A stretch of 64,000 bases of DNA from assembly GCF_039414295.1 (NCBI RefSeq), contig NZ_JBCITM010000003.1, positions 1-64,000 of the forward strand, read 5' to 3'. This document shows, one piece after another, positions 24,267-33,344 of the stretch. The translations under genes were made by a program, and so were the position numbers. Every line of letters starts with the position of its first letter. The first letter of the stretch is position 1. The notes under the pieces are model-generated. The model worked only from the letters and a program-made list of their open reading frames with translations, was not told the DNA's origin and did no database searches. The DNA is from Anoxynatronum sibiricum (lineage in GTDB: Bacteria; Bacillota; Clostridia; Peptostreptococcales; Tindalliaceae).

Positions 24267-26197
24267 GTGAAAGAAGGTTGTATACCCTAAAGAAGAAAAG
24301 TTTGGATGCTGTTCTGGAAACATGGAACCAGCAAACACCTGTGTATGTTCCCAGTGGCCGGGGAAAGGATATTACCCTTCAGCCTATGGATGAGGTACAG
24401 CGGACAGAAGACTATATTAATCTCACACTTCCGGTGAAAGAAATGGTGTTTGAGCAGAAGGAAGCTCTTTTCAGCTGGGAACGCAGGGAATCAGGCGTTC
24501 AGGTGGAAAACCTGGCCCATCGCCATGCCGGCAATCGGATACTCTACGGTGTTCGCGCCTGTGATACCTATGGCATTGCCTATACTGACCGTTTTTATCT
24601 CAAAGAATTCTTGGATCCCAACTACCAGTCAAGACGGGAAACCGTGACAATTGTGGCTGTCAACTGCCTGCGGGCAGGAAAGCACTGCTTCTGTACTTCT
24701 GTGGGTACCGGCGTCTTTTCCACCGTTGGCCATGATCTGGCACTGACAGAACTGGAGGAAAAATATCTGGTGGAAGTGGCCACTGAAAAAGGACAAGTTC
24801 TGATTGATGCGGCTGCAAAGTGGTTTACACCGGCAGTTTCCCAACTGATGCAGGAAAAAGAGACGCTTCGGCAACAGGTGGAAGAAAGCTTCCCTCTGAA
24901 AATGGATCTCACCAATCTATGGGATGACATGGCCCGCACCTTTGATGCCGATTTCTGGCTGGACGAAGCCCACGCCTGTATTGGCTGTACCGGCTGTACC
25001 AATGTATGCCCCACCTGTACCTGTTTCAATGTGGTGGAAGAGAGACAACAAGAAAACCAGGGGGAGCGGGTGCGCTACTGGGATTCTTGTCAGAGCGACC
25101 ATTTCACCCGGAATGCAGAGCATCATAATCCCAGGGATGCGGTTTCCCGGGTGCGTTACCGCATTTATGACAAACTGAAGTACATTGAGGAACGGTTCGG
25201 ATACAAGGGTTGTTCCGGTTGTGGCCGCTGTACTGATGTGTGTCCCACCTATATCAGCATTATTGACATTATTCATGCCATGCAGCAAACAGTCAGAGAG
25301 CAGGCCACCGAACCGGCAGTTCATCAGATCACTGCCATGCGCCATGAAATTTACGACCGTGAAGTTAACGCCCGCCGGGGGCTATATGCCCCCGATGTGG
25401 CTACCATTACCCGTATGAAACAGGAGACGTCTGAAATCAAGCGGATGTTTGTGACGTATGATGATTCCTCCCGCCGGGTACAGGACGCACACAAAGGTCA
25501 ATTCTTTCAGGTCACGGTGTTTGGAGAGGGAGAAGTACCTCTGTCCATCCCCTTTGGACCGGATCAGCAGGATGAACTGGTTTTCGACTTTAAAAATGTG
25601 GGATCAGTCACAGAGACGCTGTACCAGATGCGGCCCGGTGATAAAATTGGCCTTCGGGGACCCTACGGCAGAGCTTTTCCCTATGAGCCCCTGAAAGGGC
25701 GCCACCTGGTTTTTGTTGGGTCCGGTGTTGCCATGGCACCCCTGCGCACCATTCTGGAGCCGGTATTAAAAAATCGGGAAGATTTTGGCCGGGTGGAAAT
25801 TATGGCCAGTGCCCTGCGCTACGAAAAACTGATTTACAAAGATGAAATGAAGGTATGGGGTCAGGCGTCGGGGGTGACAGTGCATTATGCCCTGAAAGAC
25901 CCCACTGATCAGGTGGAAGCCCACAACGGCTACGTGAACGATCTTTTACCGGGGCTGAAACTGGACTGGCAGCACACCACCGCTTTGGTGTGTGCTTCTC
26001 CCAGCCGCATCAAAAAAGTGGCTAAAGACTTAATGGCCCTGGGAATGAAACCAACCGACATTCTGGTGACTCTTGAAACCCACATGCGGTGTGGTGCGGG
26101 CAAATGCGGCCACTGTAAGGTAGGGAGTCATTACATGTGCGTCGACGGGCCTGTCTTCACCTATGAAGAAATGATGACCCTGCCGCCGGAGTATTAA
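24263..26197 (+). CDS. fused iron-sulfur / flavin oxidoreductase (HydB-HydG or AsrA-AsrB type)
   Basis: 644 residues combining two proteins that are usually separate. Residues 1-350 resemble the sulfhydrogenase beta/anaerobic sulfite reductase A subunit, with two [4Fe-4S] sites (Cys 239, 242, 245, 249 and Cys 317, 320, 323, 327). Residues 395-644 are a ferredoxin-NADP reductase-like gamma subunit: RGPYGRAFP, the NAD(P) loop GSGVAMAPLRT (487-497), and a [2Fe-2S] site at Cys 610, 615, 618 and 626. It likely carries electrons between the formate dehydrogenase upstream and NAD(P)H. Overlap with fdhA by ATGA implies coupled translation and a stable complex (inference). Confidence 0.88.
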   Translation: MSERRLYTLKKKSLDAVLETWNQQTPVYVPSGRGKDITLQPMDEVQRTEDYINLTLPVKEMVFEQKEALFSWERRESGVQVENLAHRHAGNRILYGVRACDTYGIAYTDRFYLKEFLDPNYQSRRETVTIVAVNCLRAGKHCFCTSVGTGVFSTVGHDLALTELEEKYLVEVATEKGQVLIDAAAKWFTPAVSQLMQEKETLRQQVEESFPLKMDLTNLWDDMARTFDADFWLDEAHACIGCTGCTNVCPTCTCFNVVEERQQENQGERVRYWDSCQSDHFTRNAEHHNPRDAVSRVRYRIYDKLKYIEERFGYKGCSGCGRCTDVCPTYISIIDIIHAMQQTVREQATEPAVHQITAMRHEIYDREVNARRGLYAPDVATITRMKQETSEIKRMFVTYDDSSRRVQDAHKGQFFQVTVFGEGEVPLSIPFGPDQQDELVFDFKNVGSVTETLYQMRPGDKIGLRGPYGRAFPYEPLKGRHLVFVGSGVAMAPLRTILEPVLKNREDFGRVEIMASALRYEKLIYKDEMKVWGQASGVTVHYALKDPTDQVEAHNGYVNDLLPGLKLDWQHTTALVCASPSRIKKVAKDLMALGMKPTDILVTLETHMRCGAGKCGHCKVGSHYMCVDGPVFTYEEMMTLPPEY

Positions 26198-26208
26198 TAA
26201 AATGATAA

Positions 26209-26256
26209 GGCACCCATCAGACTTCTCTGAGCAAGTGGTCTGATGGGTGTCTTTTA
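26209..26256. terminator. bidirectional terminator after the formate dehydrogenase unit
   Basis: GGCACCCATCAGAC (26209-26222) pairs with GTCTGATGGGTGTC (26238-26251), with TTTTATT following and an A-rich start on the other strand. It serves the convergent flavodoxin gene as well. Confidence 0.88.
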
Positions 26257-26748
26257 TTGCGATAAGTGGCGTGCCCAGTCTGAAGCCTGTTGAATACATT
26301 CCTCTGTGTGATTCTTCAAGGGCTCAAAAAAATCGATGGTGTCAAGCACCTGGCTGTCAGGCAGATGTGCCTTCATGTGAAGAAATGTCTTGCCGTTCTG
26401 ACCGCCATGGCAGCTGAAAAGGGCCACTTGTTTGCCGCTGAAATCAACTTCTTCAAGAAGTGTCGCAATGGGAGGTGAGTAGGTCCATGCCCATACCGGT
26501 GTTCCAATAATAATGAGATCATATTCTTGGGGATTGAGAGATAGAGGCATCAATGTGGGTTTTCGTTTCATCATCACCTGGCTGCCACCCCAGAAATATT
26601 TTGAAAAACCTTTGGAGCGGATCTCCTTTTTGGGAGCAATGGCGAAAATGTCAGCGTCAATGGCCTTTGCCATGGTTTCTGCCATGAGTTTCGTATTGCC
26701 TTCCAGGGAGTAGTAGATCACCAGCTTTTTTAATGAAGAGGGACTCAT
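26254..26748 (-). CDS. flavodoxin
   Basis: 164 residues. YYSLEGNTKLMAETMA (about 12-27) is the FMN phosphate loop and GTPVWAWTYSPPIATLL the second flavin-binding loop with an aromatic stacking residue. LFSCHGGQNGKTF is the third. It is a single-domain low-potential electron carrier in the cytosol, able to replace ferredoxin when iron is short. The position next to the formate dehydrogenase unit is convergent, so joint regulation is not implied. The ATG at 26748 has no strong ribosome site; GGAAG lies eight to twelve bases upstream. Confidence 0.85.
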   Translation of the reverse strand: MSPSSLKKLVIYYSLEGNTKLMAETMAKAIDADIFAIAPKKEIRSKGFSKYFWGGSQVMMKRKPTLMPLSLNPQEYDLIIIGTPVWAWTYSPPIATLLEEVDFSGKQVALFSCHGGQNGKTFLHMKAHLPDSQVLDTIDFFEPLKNHTEECIQQASDWARHLSQ

Positions 26749-26918
26749 ATAATCAACTTCCTTTCCATGATACTGAAGATGGTTAAACGGCTAGTTCATT
26801 TGGAAATACCCTGTGAAACTGTTTCTAATCACAAGACAGAAAACAGTCTTTTGGCGGATATACGTACTGATGATTGCTTTAACGCACCTTGCTGTTTGTG
26901 GATGTGATCATCAACGAT

Positions 26919-26947
26919 TTGCATTATTTTGTCTCATATGTTACCAT
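26919..26947 (+). promoter_or_regulatory. candidate promoter of the SurA-like lipoprotein
   Basis: TTGCAT (26919-26924), 17-bp spacer, TACCAT (26942-26947), 41 bases before the ATG. The rest of the 26749-26981 gap shows no gene. Confidence 0.45.
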
Positions 26948-26987
26948 GAGCCCGTAGCTTATCAGCCAAAGTGAAAGGAGCTTGACA

Positions 26988-27758
26988 ATGTACATGAAAA
27001 GTCAAAAAAATAAAAAAACCGGGATCAGTAAAGTCGCAGGACTTCTGGTGCTGATGTTGATGATCGCACTGCTGGCCGCTTGTGGTGGTTCCGAAGAACC
27101 GGAAGCTGCTGAGGTGGAGCTTGGTGAACCGGTGGCCATGGTGAATGGCAATGCGATTTATCAGGGTTCCTTTGACCGCACCACAGAACGAATGATCTGG
27201 TCCTATGAGCAACAGGGGATGGACTTCAGCGGAGAAGAAGGCGATGAACTACGGCTGCAGGTGGAAGAAAGCGTTTTGGAACACCTGATTCAGCAGGCAG
27301 TGATGCTTCAGGAGGCAGAGAAGCTTTCTTTGGAAGTAAACGAAGAGGCGGTTGAAACTGAGTTTGAGAATTTGAAAAGCCAGTTCGAAACAGAGGAAGC
27401 TTTCAAAGACATCCTGGAACGCACCATGTTCACTGAAAGAGAACTGAAAGAAACCCTTAAAATCGAAATGACCATTGAAGCACTTTTGCAGCATGCTGTG
27501 GGAGATATGGAAGTGGAAGAGGCTGAGCTGCAGGAAATGTACAGCTTCTACGAAATGCAGTATGAAATGCAAATGGAGGCCATGGAAGAAAGCGGGCAGG
27601 AACTGTCACCGGAAGAACTGGCCATGATGGAACTGCCACCTTATGATGAAATGAAAGAAATGCTTCGGAACCAGCTTTTGCAGGAAAAACAGCAGGAAGC
27701 CATGATGGTTTACGTGGACGAGTTAATGGAAAGCAGTGATATTCAAAAGCTCATGTAA
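26988..27758 (+). CDS. SurA/PrsA N-domain lipoprotein lacking a PPIase domain
   Basis: 256 residues. A lipoprotein signal ends in LLAAC-G (Cys about residue 33), followed by an acidic linker. VAMVNGNAIYQGSFDR is the SurA_N chaperone signature, and the helical remainder (LEHLIQQAVMLQEAEKLSLEVNEEAVETEF) fits that domain. No parvulin rotamase domain follows; the C-terminus instead is rich in Met and Glu. It is probably an extracytoplasmic folding helper anchored in the membrane. AAAGGAG seven bases before ATG 26988 sets the start; the TTG at 26982 is in frame but too close. A hairpin terminator follows. Confidence 0.85.
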   Translation: MYMKSQKNKKTGISKVAGLLVLMLMIALLAACGGSEEPEAAEVELGEPVAMVNGNAIYQGSFDRTTERMIWSYEQQGMDFSGEEGDELRLQVEESVLEHLIQQAVMLQEAEKLSLEVNEEAVETEFENLKSQFETEEAFKDILERTMFTERELKETLKIEMTIEALLQHAVGDMEVEEAELQEMYSFYEMQYEMQMEAMEESGQELSPEELAMMELPPYDEMKEMLRNQLLQEKQQEAMMVYVDELMESSDIQKLM

Positions 27759-27769
27759 TCAAATTTACG

Positions 27770-27797
27770 GCGCAGTGTCATACGGCACTGTGCTTTT
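27770..27797 (+). terminator. terminator of the SurA-like gene
   Basis: GCGCAGTG and CACTGTGC form an eight-base-pair stem with one wobble pair, followed by TTTTGCT, eleven bases after the stop. Confidence 0.75.
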
Positions 27798-27847
27798 GCT
27801 ATGGTACGGGAAAATGTGATGATAACTTTGCGCGGGCGGTTTTGTGG

Positions 27848-27877
27848 TTGCTGGTTTCAGTGACCTTATGATACAAT
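27848..27877 (+). promoter_or_regulatory. promoter of the trkA-trkH operon
   Basis: TTGCTG (27848-27853), 18-bp spacer, TACAAT (27872-27877), eighty bases before the trkA start. Confidence 0.55.
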
Positions 27878-27956
27878 ACATGAACAATGCCAGTTGAGAT
27901 AACGTTATGATGGCAGTTTGCAGCTATGGAAAAGATGGAAAGTGAGGAGCAGTCTA

Positions 27957-29336
27957 ATGAAAGTGCTGATTGTGGGCATGGGCAAGTTGGGCTATCAGCT
28001 TGCGGAAGCATTTGCCATTAAAGATAATGATGTGGTGGTGATGGACCAGAAGCAGGCAGCCTTGCAAAAAACAGCTGATCAGTTGGATGTGTTAGCCATT
28101 CAGCATAATGGAGTGGAAATCACCAGTCTGAAAAAGGCCAACATTGGTGAACTGGATCTGACCATTGCTGTTACTGATGATGATGAGACCAATATCCTCA
28201 TTGCTTTTTTATCAAAGCGCATGGGCTGTCAACGCTCCATTGCGCGGGTGCGTAACCCGGAGTATTCCCGCCAGTCAGATTTCATTAAAGAAGAAATGAA
28301 TATCGATTATATTGTCAACCCGGAGCAAACAACTGCTCAGGAAATCCGCAACTATCTGTTGAGGGATATGTCCATGCATGTGGAAGATTTTGCTCAGGGA
28401 AGAATCGTGATGGCGGATGTGCATGTCAATCACATGTGTAATATAGCCGGATACCAGTTAAAGGATCTGAACATCCGGGAAAAAGTGCTGGTGGCTGCTA
28501 TTGTCAGGGAAGGCGACATTGTGATACCGCACGGAGAGACTCTTATTGAAGAAACCGATGTTCTTTATCTCATTGGAGAAAGTGAAGACGTTGCCAGTTT
28601 TTCTGGGAGGTGCGGTGTTTCCACTGAAAAAAAAGAAGTGGATAATGTGGTAATATTGGGTGGGGGTCGCATTGGATACTACCTGACTGAATACCTGGTG
28701 GATCTGGGAATGAACATAAAAATTATTGAGAGCAATCGGGAAAGGTGCAAATACCTGGCAGAAACCTTCGGGAATGTACTGGTCATCAACGGAGACGGCA
28801 CCGATATCAACCTGCTGAAAGAGGAAGGAGTTTTCGGAGCAGATGCTTTGATTTGCCTCACGGGGCTGGATGAAGAAAACCTTCTGTTGGCACTGCTGGC
28901 CAAACAGTTTGGTATGAAGCATGTGATTTCGAAAGTGAGCCGCCCCAATTATATTCCCATCATCGAAAAACTTGGGGTTGATGTGGCGGTGAATCCGGTG
29001 ACCATTACGGCTAGTGAAATTCTCCGGTATGTACTGGGAGGCAAAGTGGCTTCCATCTCGTTGTTACTGGGCGGCTCGGCAGAAGCGCTGGAAATTGTCA
29101 TTAAACCAGAGGCTTATGTGACCCGGGACCAGCTTCAGTACTTGGAGCTTCCTAAAGGCATCATCATTGGTGCAGTGCTTCGGGGCGATGATGTGCTCAT
29201 TCCAGACGGCACTACCCACATACGGCCGGAAGACCGGATCGTTGTATTTATTCTAAGTGGAGAAATGTCCCGCATTGAAGAATACTTTTATCCACCCAGG
29301 AGAGGATTCTTAAGTGAACTATGGAATTATCGCTAA
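27957..29336 (+). CDS. trkA: Trk potassium uptake regulatory protein TrkA
   Basis: 459 residues, a full-length TrkA with two tandem RCK units. The first nucleotide-binding fold starts VLIVGMGKLGYQLAEAF, the second NVVILGGGRIGYYLTEYL near residue 230, each followed by a RCK_C ligand domain. It sits on the cytosolic face of TrkH and gates K+ uptake in response to NAD(H)/ATP. GAGGAG before ATG 27957 sets the start. The 3' end overlaps trkH by 23 bases, so the two are translated as one unit. Confidence 0.95.
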   Translation: MKVLIVGMGKLGYQLAEAFAIKDNDVVVMDQKQAALQKTADQLDVLAIQHNGVEITSLKKANIGELDLTIAVTDDDETNILIAFLSKRMGCQRSIARVRNPEYSRQSDFIKEEMNIDYIVNPEQTTAQEIRNYLLRDMSMHVEDFAQGRIVMADVHVNHMCNIAGYQLKDLNIREKVLVAAIVREGDIVIPHGETLIEETDVLYLIGESEDVASFSGRCGVSTEKKEVDNVVILGGGRIGYYLTEYLVDLGMNIKIIESNRERCKYLAETFGNVLVINGDGTDINLLKEEGVFGADALICLTGLDEENLLLALLAKQFGMKHVISKVSRPNYIPIIEKLGVDVAVNPVTITASEILRYVLGGKVASISLLLGGSAEALEIVIKPEAYVTRDQLQYLELPKGIIIGAVLRGDDVLIPDGTTHIRPEDRIVVFILSGEMSRIEEYFYPPRRGFLSELWNYR

Positions 29337-30762
29337 AGTGATTGGAAGTTTATTAATTTTTGAAGCTATCATGTTTGCCCCGGCCATGCTGGTGGGGCTA
29401 TTATATGACGAAACCAGCGCCATTGTGTTTTTGGGTGTGATGTTACTCACTCTCACAGTGGGTTTGGTGTTGCAAAAAATCAGCGGTTCATCCAAGAGTA
29501 TCCGGGCAAAAGAGGCTCTGATCATCGTGGCTGGCGGCTGGCTAGCGGTTTCTTTTTTTGGCGCACTTCCCTTTTACTTTTCCGGCGCTATCCCATCAAT
29601 GATGGATGCGTTTTTTGAAACTATGTCAGGATTAACCACCACAGGAGCCACCATTCTGGAAGAAATTGAAGGTCTTGACAAAGGCATTCTATTTTGGCGA
29701 TCCTTCACCCACTGGCTGGGGGGTATGGGAATTCTGGTGTTGACATTGGCTGTACTGCCGGCTTTGGGGGTGGGTGGATTTCAGATTTTCAAGGCAGAAA
29801 CGCCTGGACCAGTGGCGGATAAACTGGCACCCAAAATGAAACACACGGCCACTATTCTCTATACGGCTTATCTGGGCATCACATTGCTGGAAACGGTGTT
29901 GCTGATGTTCGGCGGGTTGTCGCTGTATGAGGCCCTGGTGCACACCTTCGGTACTGTGGGCACCGGTGGTTTCTCAACACTGAATGCCAGTATTGGGGGG
30001 TATCACAGCGCTTACGTGCAATGGGTGATTGCCATTTTCATGGTGGCCTCCGGCATCAATTTCTCCCTCTACTACGCCCTCTACCGCAACCGGTTGCGGG
30101 ATATTTACCAAAATGAGGAGTTGCGATTCTATCTGCTGATCATTGGCACCGCCACGCTGTTGATCTTTTTTAATTTGCAGTGGGAGTATCATGGCAGTGT
30201 CTTCACCACGTTGCGTCACGCTTTTTTTCAGGTGGCTTCCATCACCACCACTACTGGGTATGCCACGGTGGATTATGAAGTGTGGCCCCAGTTTAGCCAG
30301 TCGGTTCTCTTCTTTCTCATGTTTGTGGGTGGGTGCGCCGGTTCCACCGGTGGTTCCATCAAAGTGATTCGGCTGCTGGTACTGGTGAAACTGATTAGAC
30401 GGGAAATCATGCGTATTCTGCATCCTCGGGCATTGGTGCCGGTGCGCATTCATCACCGAATGCTGGAACCTGATGTCATTGCCAGCGTTACCAGCTTTTA
30501 CATTCTTTACCTGCTGATCATGGCAGTGGGTACCATGCTGCTCAGCCTTGAAGGCCTTGATCTGACCAGCTCATTCAGCGCGGTGGCCGCTACCCTTGGA
30601 AATATTGGGCCTGGCTTCGGTTTTGTGGGACCCACACAGAACTATGCTGCTTTCAGTACGCCTGCAAAAGGACTCATGTCCCTTTTCATGCTCATGGGAC
30701 GGCTGGAGCTTTTCACTGTCTTTATTCTCATGACCCCCGACTTTTGGAAAGAACAGGCGTAG
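29314..30762 (+). CDS. trkH: Trk potassium transporter membrane subunit TrkH
   Basis: 482 residues with four repeated M1-P-M2 units. The selectivity-filter regions are seen as TMSGLTTTGATIL, TFGTVGTGGFSTLN, VASITTTTGYATVDY and AATLGNIGPGFG. GGCAGSTGGSIKVIRLLVLVKLIRREI is the conserved basic segment after the third repeat. It imports K+ under control of TrkA. The start is GTG 29314 inside the trkA 3' end, behind GAGAGGA. This is one of two K+ systems in the window; the other is ktrB/ktrA at 34670-36747. Confidence 0.95.
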   Translation: MNYGIIAKVIGSLLIFEAIMFAPAMLVGLLYDETSAIVFLGVMLLTLTVGLVLQKISGSSKSIRAKEALIIVAGGWLAVSFFGALPFYFSGAIPSMMDAFFETMSGLTTTGATILEEIEGLDKGILFWRSFTHWLGGMGILVLTLAVLPALGVGGFQIFKAETPGPVADKLAPKMKHTATILYTAYLGITLLETVLLMFGGLSLYEALVHTFGTVGTGGFSTLNASIGGYHSAYVQWVIAIFMVASGINFSLYYALYRNRLRDIYQNEELRFYLLIIGTATLLIFFNLQWEYHGSVFTTLRHAFFQVASITTTTGYATVDYEVWPQFSQSVLFFLMFVGGCAGSTGGSIKVIRLLVLVKLIRREIMRILHPRALVPVRIHHRMLEPDVIASVTSFYILYLLIMAVGTMLLSLEGLDLTSSFSAVAATLGNIGPGFGFVGPTQNYAAFSTPAKGLMSLFMLMGRLELFTVFILMTPDFWKEQA

Positions 30763-30766
30763 TTGC

Positions 30767-30795
30767 TTGACAGATCAACAAGGCAAGCGTATAAT
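30767..30795 (+). promoter_or_regulatory. sigma-A promoter of thrS
   Basis: TTGACA (30767-30772), 17-bp spacer, TATAAT (30790-30795): full consensus, five bases after the trkH stop. Confidence 0.92.
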
Positions 30796-30801
30796 CAGTC
30801 A

Positions 30802-31060
30802 TATAAACAAACCCTTCAGAATGGCCATGACACGGAACATGTCTCAGGTAACTCTTCAGTTGACAGAGAAAAGACGCCCTGGCTGAAAGCGTCTTATTGG
30901 CAGAACCCTGAGGTACCATCCGAATAGCTGCTTTCTATAATGGAAAGCCGGTGACTCCGTTATCGTCTTAATGAGATGACTGACCAGCGTACAAGTCAAT
31001 TCAGGTGGAACCGCGAACCCTTTTCGCCCTGATCCCAGGGAGTGAAGGGTTTTTTGATGA
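30802..31060 (+). promoter_or_regulatory. T-box riboswitch (Thr) of thrS
   Basis: The leader contains the Stem I distal element GGCTGAAAGC (about 30880), a candidate specifier ACC at 30915-30917, the T-box AGGTGGAACCGCG at 31003-31015, and a terminator at about 31016-31055. The UGGA of the T-box would pair with a tRNA ending in UCCA, and the tRNA-Thr in this window does carry that end. Uncharged tRNA-Thr should switch the leader to antitermination. Confidence 0.92.
31016..31055 (+). terminator. T-box terminator of thrS
   Basis: AACCCTT...CCCTG pairs with CAGGG...AAGGGTT, followed by TTTTT. The left arm competes with the T-box antiterminator. Confidence 0.88.
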
Positions 31061-31080
31061 TTTAAAAAGGAGGAACAAAG

Positions 31081-33006
31081 ATGTCCATGATTAAAGTGAC
31101 ACTAAAAGACGGCACTGTCCGTGAATACCCCAAAGGGGTAACCGTTCAGCAGGTGGCAGAAGATATCAGCCCTGGTTTGGCCAGAGCGGCTATTGGAGGC
31201 GAAATCAACGGAGCACCGGTTGATTATATCACGACGTTGGAGTCAGACGTTGAACTGAGTCTGGTGAAATTTGAAGATGAAGCAGGAAAGGTCTTTCTGC
31301 GGCACACTGGTTCCCACATTCTGGCCCAGGCAGTGAAGCGCCTCTACCCAGAGGCGAAACTCGCCATTGGCCCTGCCATCAAGGATGGCTTTTACTATGA
31401 TATTGACACGGATCATCCCTTTACACCGGAGGATCTGGAAAAGATTGAAGCTGAAATGAAAAAAATCATCAAAGAAGATCATCAAGTTTCCCGTTTTGAG
31501 CTGCCCCGGGATGAAGCCATTGATTATGTGAAAAAACATGGGGAAGACTATAAAGTGGAACTCATCGAAGACCTGCCAGAAGATGCCCCCATTTCATTTT
31601 ATCAGCAGGGAGAATTTGTCGATCTCTGCGCGGGTCCACATGCCCCTTCCACTGGGCGGGTGAAGGCCGTGAAGCTGATGAGCGTAGCAGGTGCCTACTG
31701 GCGGGGCAGTGAAAAGAACAAAATGCTGCAGCGGATTTACGGCACAGCATTTGACAAAAAAGCAGATCTGCAGGATTATCTTGACAAGATGGAAGAAGCC
31801 AAAAAACGTGACCATCGTAAGATCGGCAAAGAGATGGATCTCTTCAGCATTCAGGAAGAAGGTCCGGGCTTTCCTTTCTTTCATCCCAAGGGCATGGTCA
31901 TTCGTAATGAACTGGAAAATTTTTGGCGCTATGAACATGTAAAACGGGGATATGATGAAATTAAAACCCCCATTATTCTCAACGAAGACCTGTGGCATCA
32001 GTCGGGTCATTGGGATCATTACCAGGAAAACATGTACTTCACACAGATTGATGAGGGTAATTATGCTGTCAAGCCCATGAACTGCCCCGGTTCCATTCTG
32101 GTATTCAAACGTAAAATGTACAGTTACCGGGATTTGCCGCTTCGCATGGGTGAGCTGGGATTGGTGCATCGCCACGAAATGTCGGGCGTTCTTCATGGGC
32201 TGATGCGGGTGCGCTGCTTCACACAGGACGATGCCCATATCTTCATGCTGCCGGAGCAGATCAAAGACGAGATTATCGGGGTCATCGACTTTGTTGACTA
32301 CGTTTATAAAATGTTCGGATACAAATACCATGTGGAGCTCTCCACCAGACCTGAAGATTCCATGGGAACCCAGGAAGAATGGGATCTGGCCACGGAGGCG
32401 CTGCGGGAAGCCCTGGATGCCCGGGGACTGGCTTATAAAATCAACGAAGGTGACGGCGCGTTCTATGGCCCCAAAATTGATTTTCATCTGGAAGACTGCA
32501 TTGGCAGAACCTGGCAGTGTGGCACCATTCAGCTGGATTTTCAGATGCCTCAGCGTTTTGATATCAATTATGTGGGTGCGGATGGTGAGAAGCACCGTCC
32601 CATCATGATTCACCGGGTTATTTTCGGCAGTATTGAGCGGTTTATTGGGATTCTCATCGAGCATTTTGCCGGCAAATTTCCATTGTGGCTGGCACCGGTG
32701 CAGGCACGCATTCTGCCCATCTCGGAACGACATTATGAAGCGGCCAAAGGGTTGCAGCAGCAGCTGTCAGAAGCAGGGATCAGGGTAGAACTGGATGACC
32801 GCAATGAAAAAATCGGATATAAAATTCGGGAAGCCCAGTTACAGAAAGTGCCGTATATGATGATTATGGGAGACCGGGAAGTGGAAGAGAATAAGGTGAA
32901 TCTGCGAAGCCGTGACCGCGGTGAGCTGGGTGCTGTGGATGCTGATGAGTTGATGGCTTCCCTGATCAAGGAAATTAAGGAAAAACAATTGCCCCAGGAG
33001 GCATAA
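31081..33006 (+). CDS. thrS: threonyl-tRNA synthetase
   Basis: 641 residues, standard bacterial length. An N-terminal TGS domain (1-62), the editing domain with HTGSHILAQAVKRLYP, the SAD region with CAGPHAPSTGRVKA, class II motifs 2 (RMGELGLVHRHEMSGVLHGL) and 3 (HRVIFGSIERFIGILIEH), and a C-terminal anticodon-binding domain from about 540. It charges tRNA-Thr and removes mis-attached Ser. AAGGAGG sets ATG 31081, with ATG 31087 as an in-frame alternative. It is controlled by the T-box leader immediately upstream. Confidence 0.98.
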   Translation: MSMIKVTLKDGTVREYPKGVTVQQVAEDISPGLARAAIGGEINGAPVDYITTLESDVELSLVKFEDEAGKVFLRHTGSHILAQAVKRLYPEAKLAIGPAIKDGFYYDIDTDHPFTPEDLEKIEAEMKKIIKEDHQVSRFELPRDEAIDYVKKHGEDYKVELIEDLPEDAPISFYQQGEFVDLCAGPHAPSTGRVKAVKLMSVAGAYWRGSEKNKMLQRIYGTAFDKKADLQDYLDKMEEAKKRDHRKIGKEMDLFSIQEEGPGFPFFHPKGMVIRNELENFWRYEHVKRGYDEIKTPIILNEDLWHQSGHWDHYQENMYFTQIDEGNYAVKPMNCPGSILVFKRKMYSYRDLPLRMGELGLVHRHEMSGVLHGLMRVRCFTQDDAHIFMLPEQIKDEIIGVIDFVDYVYKMFGYKYHVELSTRPEDSMGTQEEWDLATEALREALDARGLAYKINEGDGAFYGPKIDFHLEDCIGRTWQCGTIQLDFQMPQRFDINYVGADGEKHRPIMIHRVIFGSIERFIGILIEHFAGKFPLWLAPVQARILPISERHYEAAKGLQQQLSEAGIRVELDDRNEKIGYKIREAQLQKVPYMMIMGDREVEENKVNLRSRDRGELGAVDADELMASLIKEIKEKQLPQEA

Positions 33007-33055
33007 AGGGCTGGAAGGTTATTTTCATCGGATTATAGAAATATCATCCTGGGCA

Positions 33056-33084
33056 TTGACATCTGACCAATAACCTGATAGACT
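33056..33084 (+). promoter_or_regulatory. promoter of the infC-rpmI-rplT operon
   Basis: TTGACA (33056-33061), 17-bp spacer, TAGACT (33079-33084), giving a leader of about 250 bases. Confidence 0.75.
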
Positions 33085-33090
33085 GTTTAA

Positions 33091-33312
33091 TTGTCAAGAA
33101 CAACAAGTAGAACGATCCGTTTCTCACCCTGCGGCAGCGACTCGACAGGGTCCATGACTGGTGCTTTCGATGGTGCTTGATGCCGGCAAATGAACGGCGG
33201 AGGCAGGTGGCCATCACTTCCTGGAGTTATAGAGGGAATGGTCTGAAAAGCAACAGTAAATGAAGAAACAGAAGCGGATTGGTCTTATGACCGATCCGCT
33301 TTTTATAGTCGC
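33091..33312 (+). promoter_or_regulatory. infC leader, probable L20-type autoregulatory leader
   Basis: The leader contains several stems (for example CCCTG/CAGGG near 33128-33150) and ends in a strong intrinsic terminator before the infC ribosome site. In Bacillus the same operon is repressed when L20 binds such a leader. Function here is inferred from position and architecture; the fold was not computed. Confidence 0.6.
33273..33304 (+). terminator. leader terminator upstream of infC
   Basis: AGCGGATTGGTC (33273-33284) pairs with GACCGATCCGCT (33289-33300) around TTAT, followed by TTTTT. Since infC starts 41 bases later, it works as an attenuator, not as an end to thrS. Confidence 0.85.
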
Positions 33313-33344
33313 ACTGTCAACAGAGTACAGGGAGGTGTCATACG

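Noticed and set aside
31594..32733. 379-codon minus-strand frame
   Set aside because: Antisense shadow of thrS; composition reflects the complementary strand of a well-identified gene.
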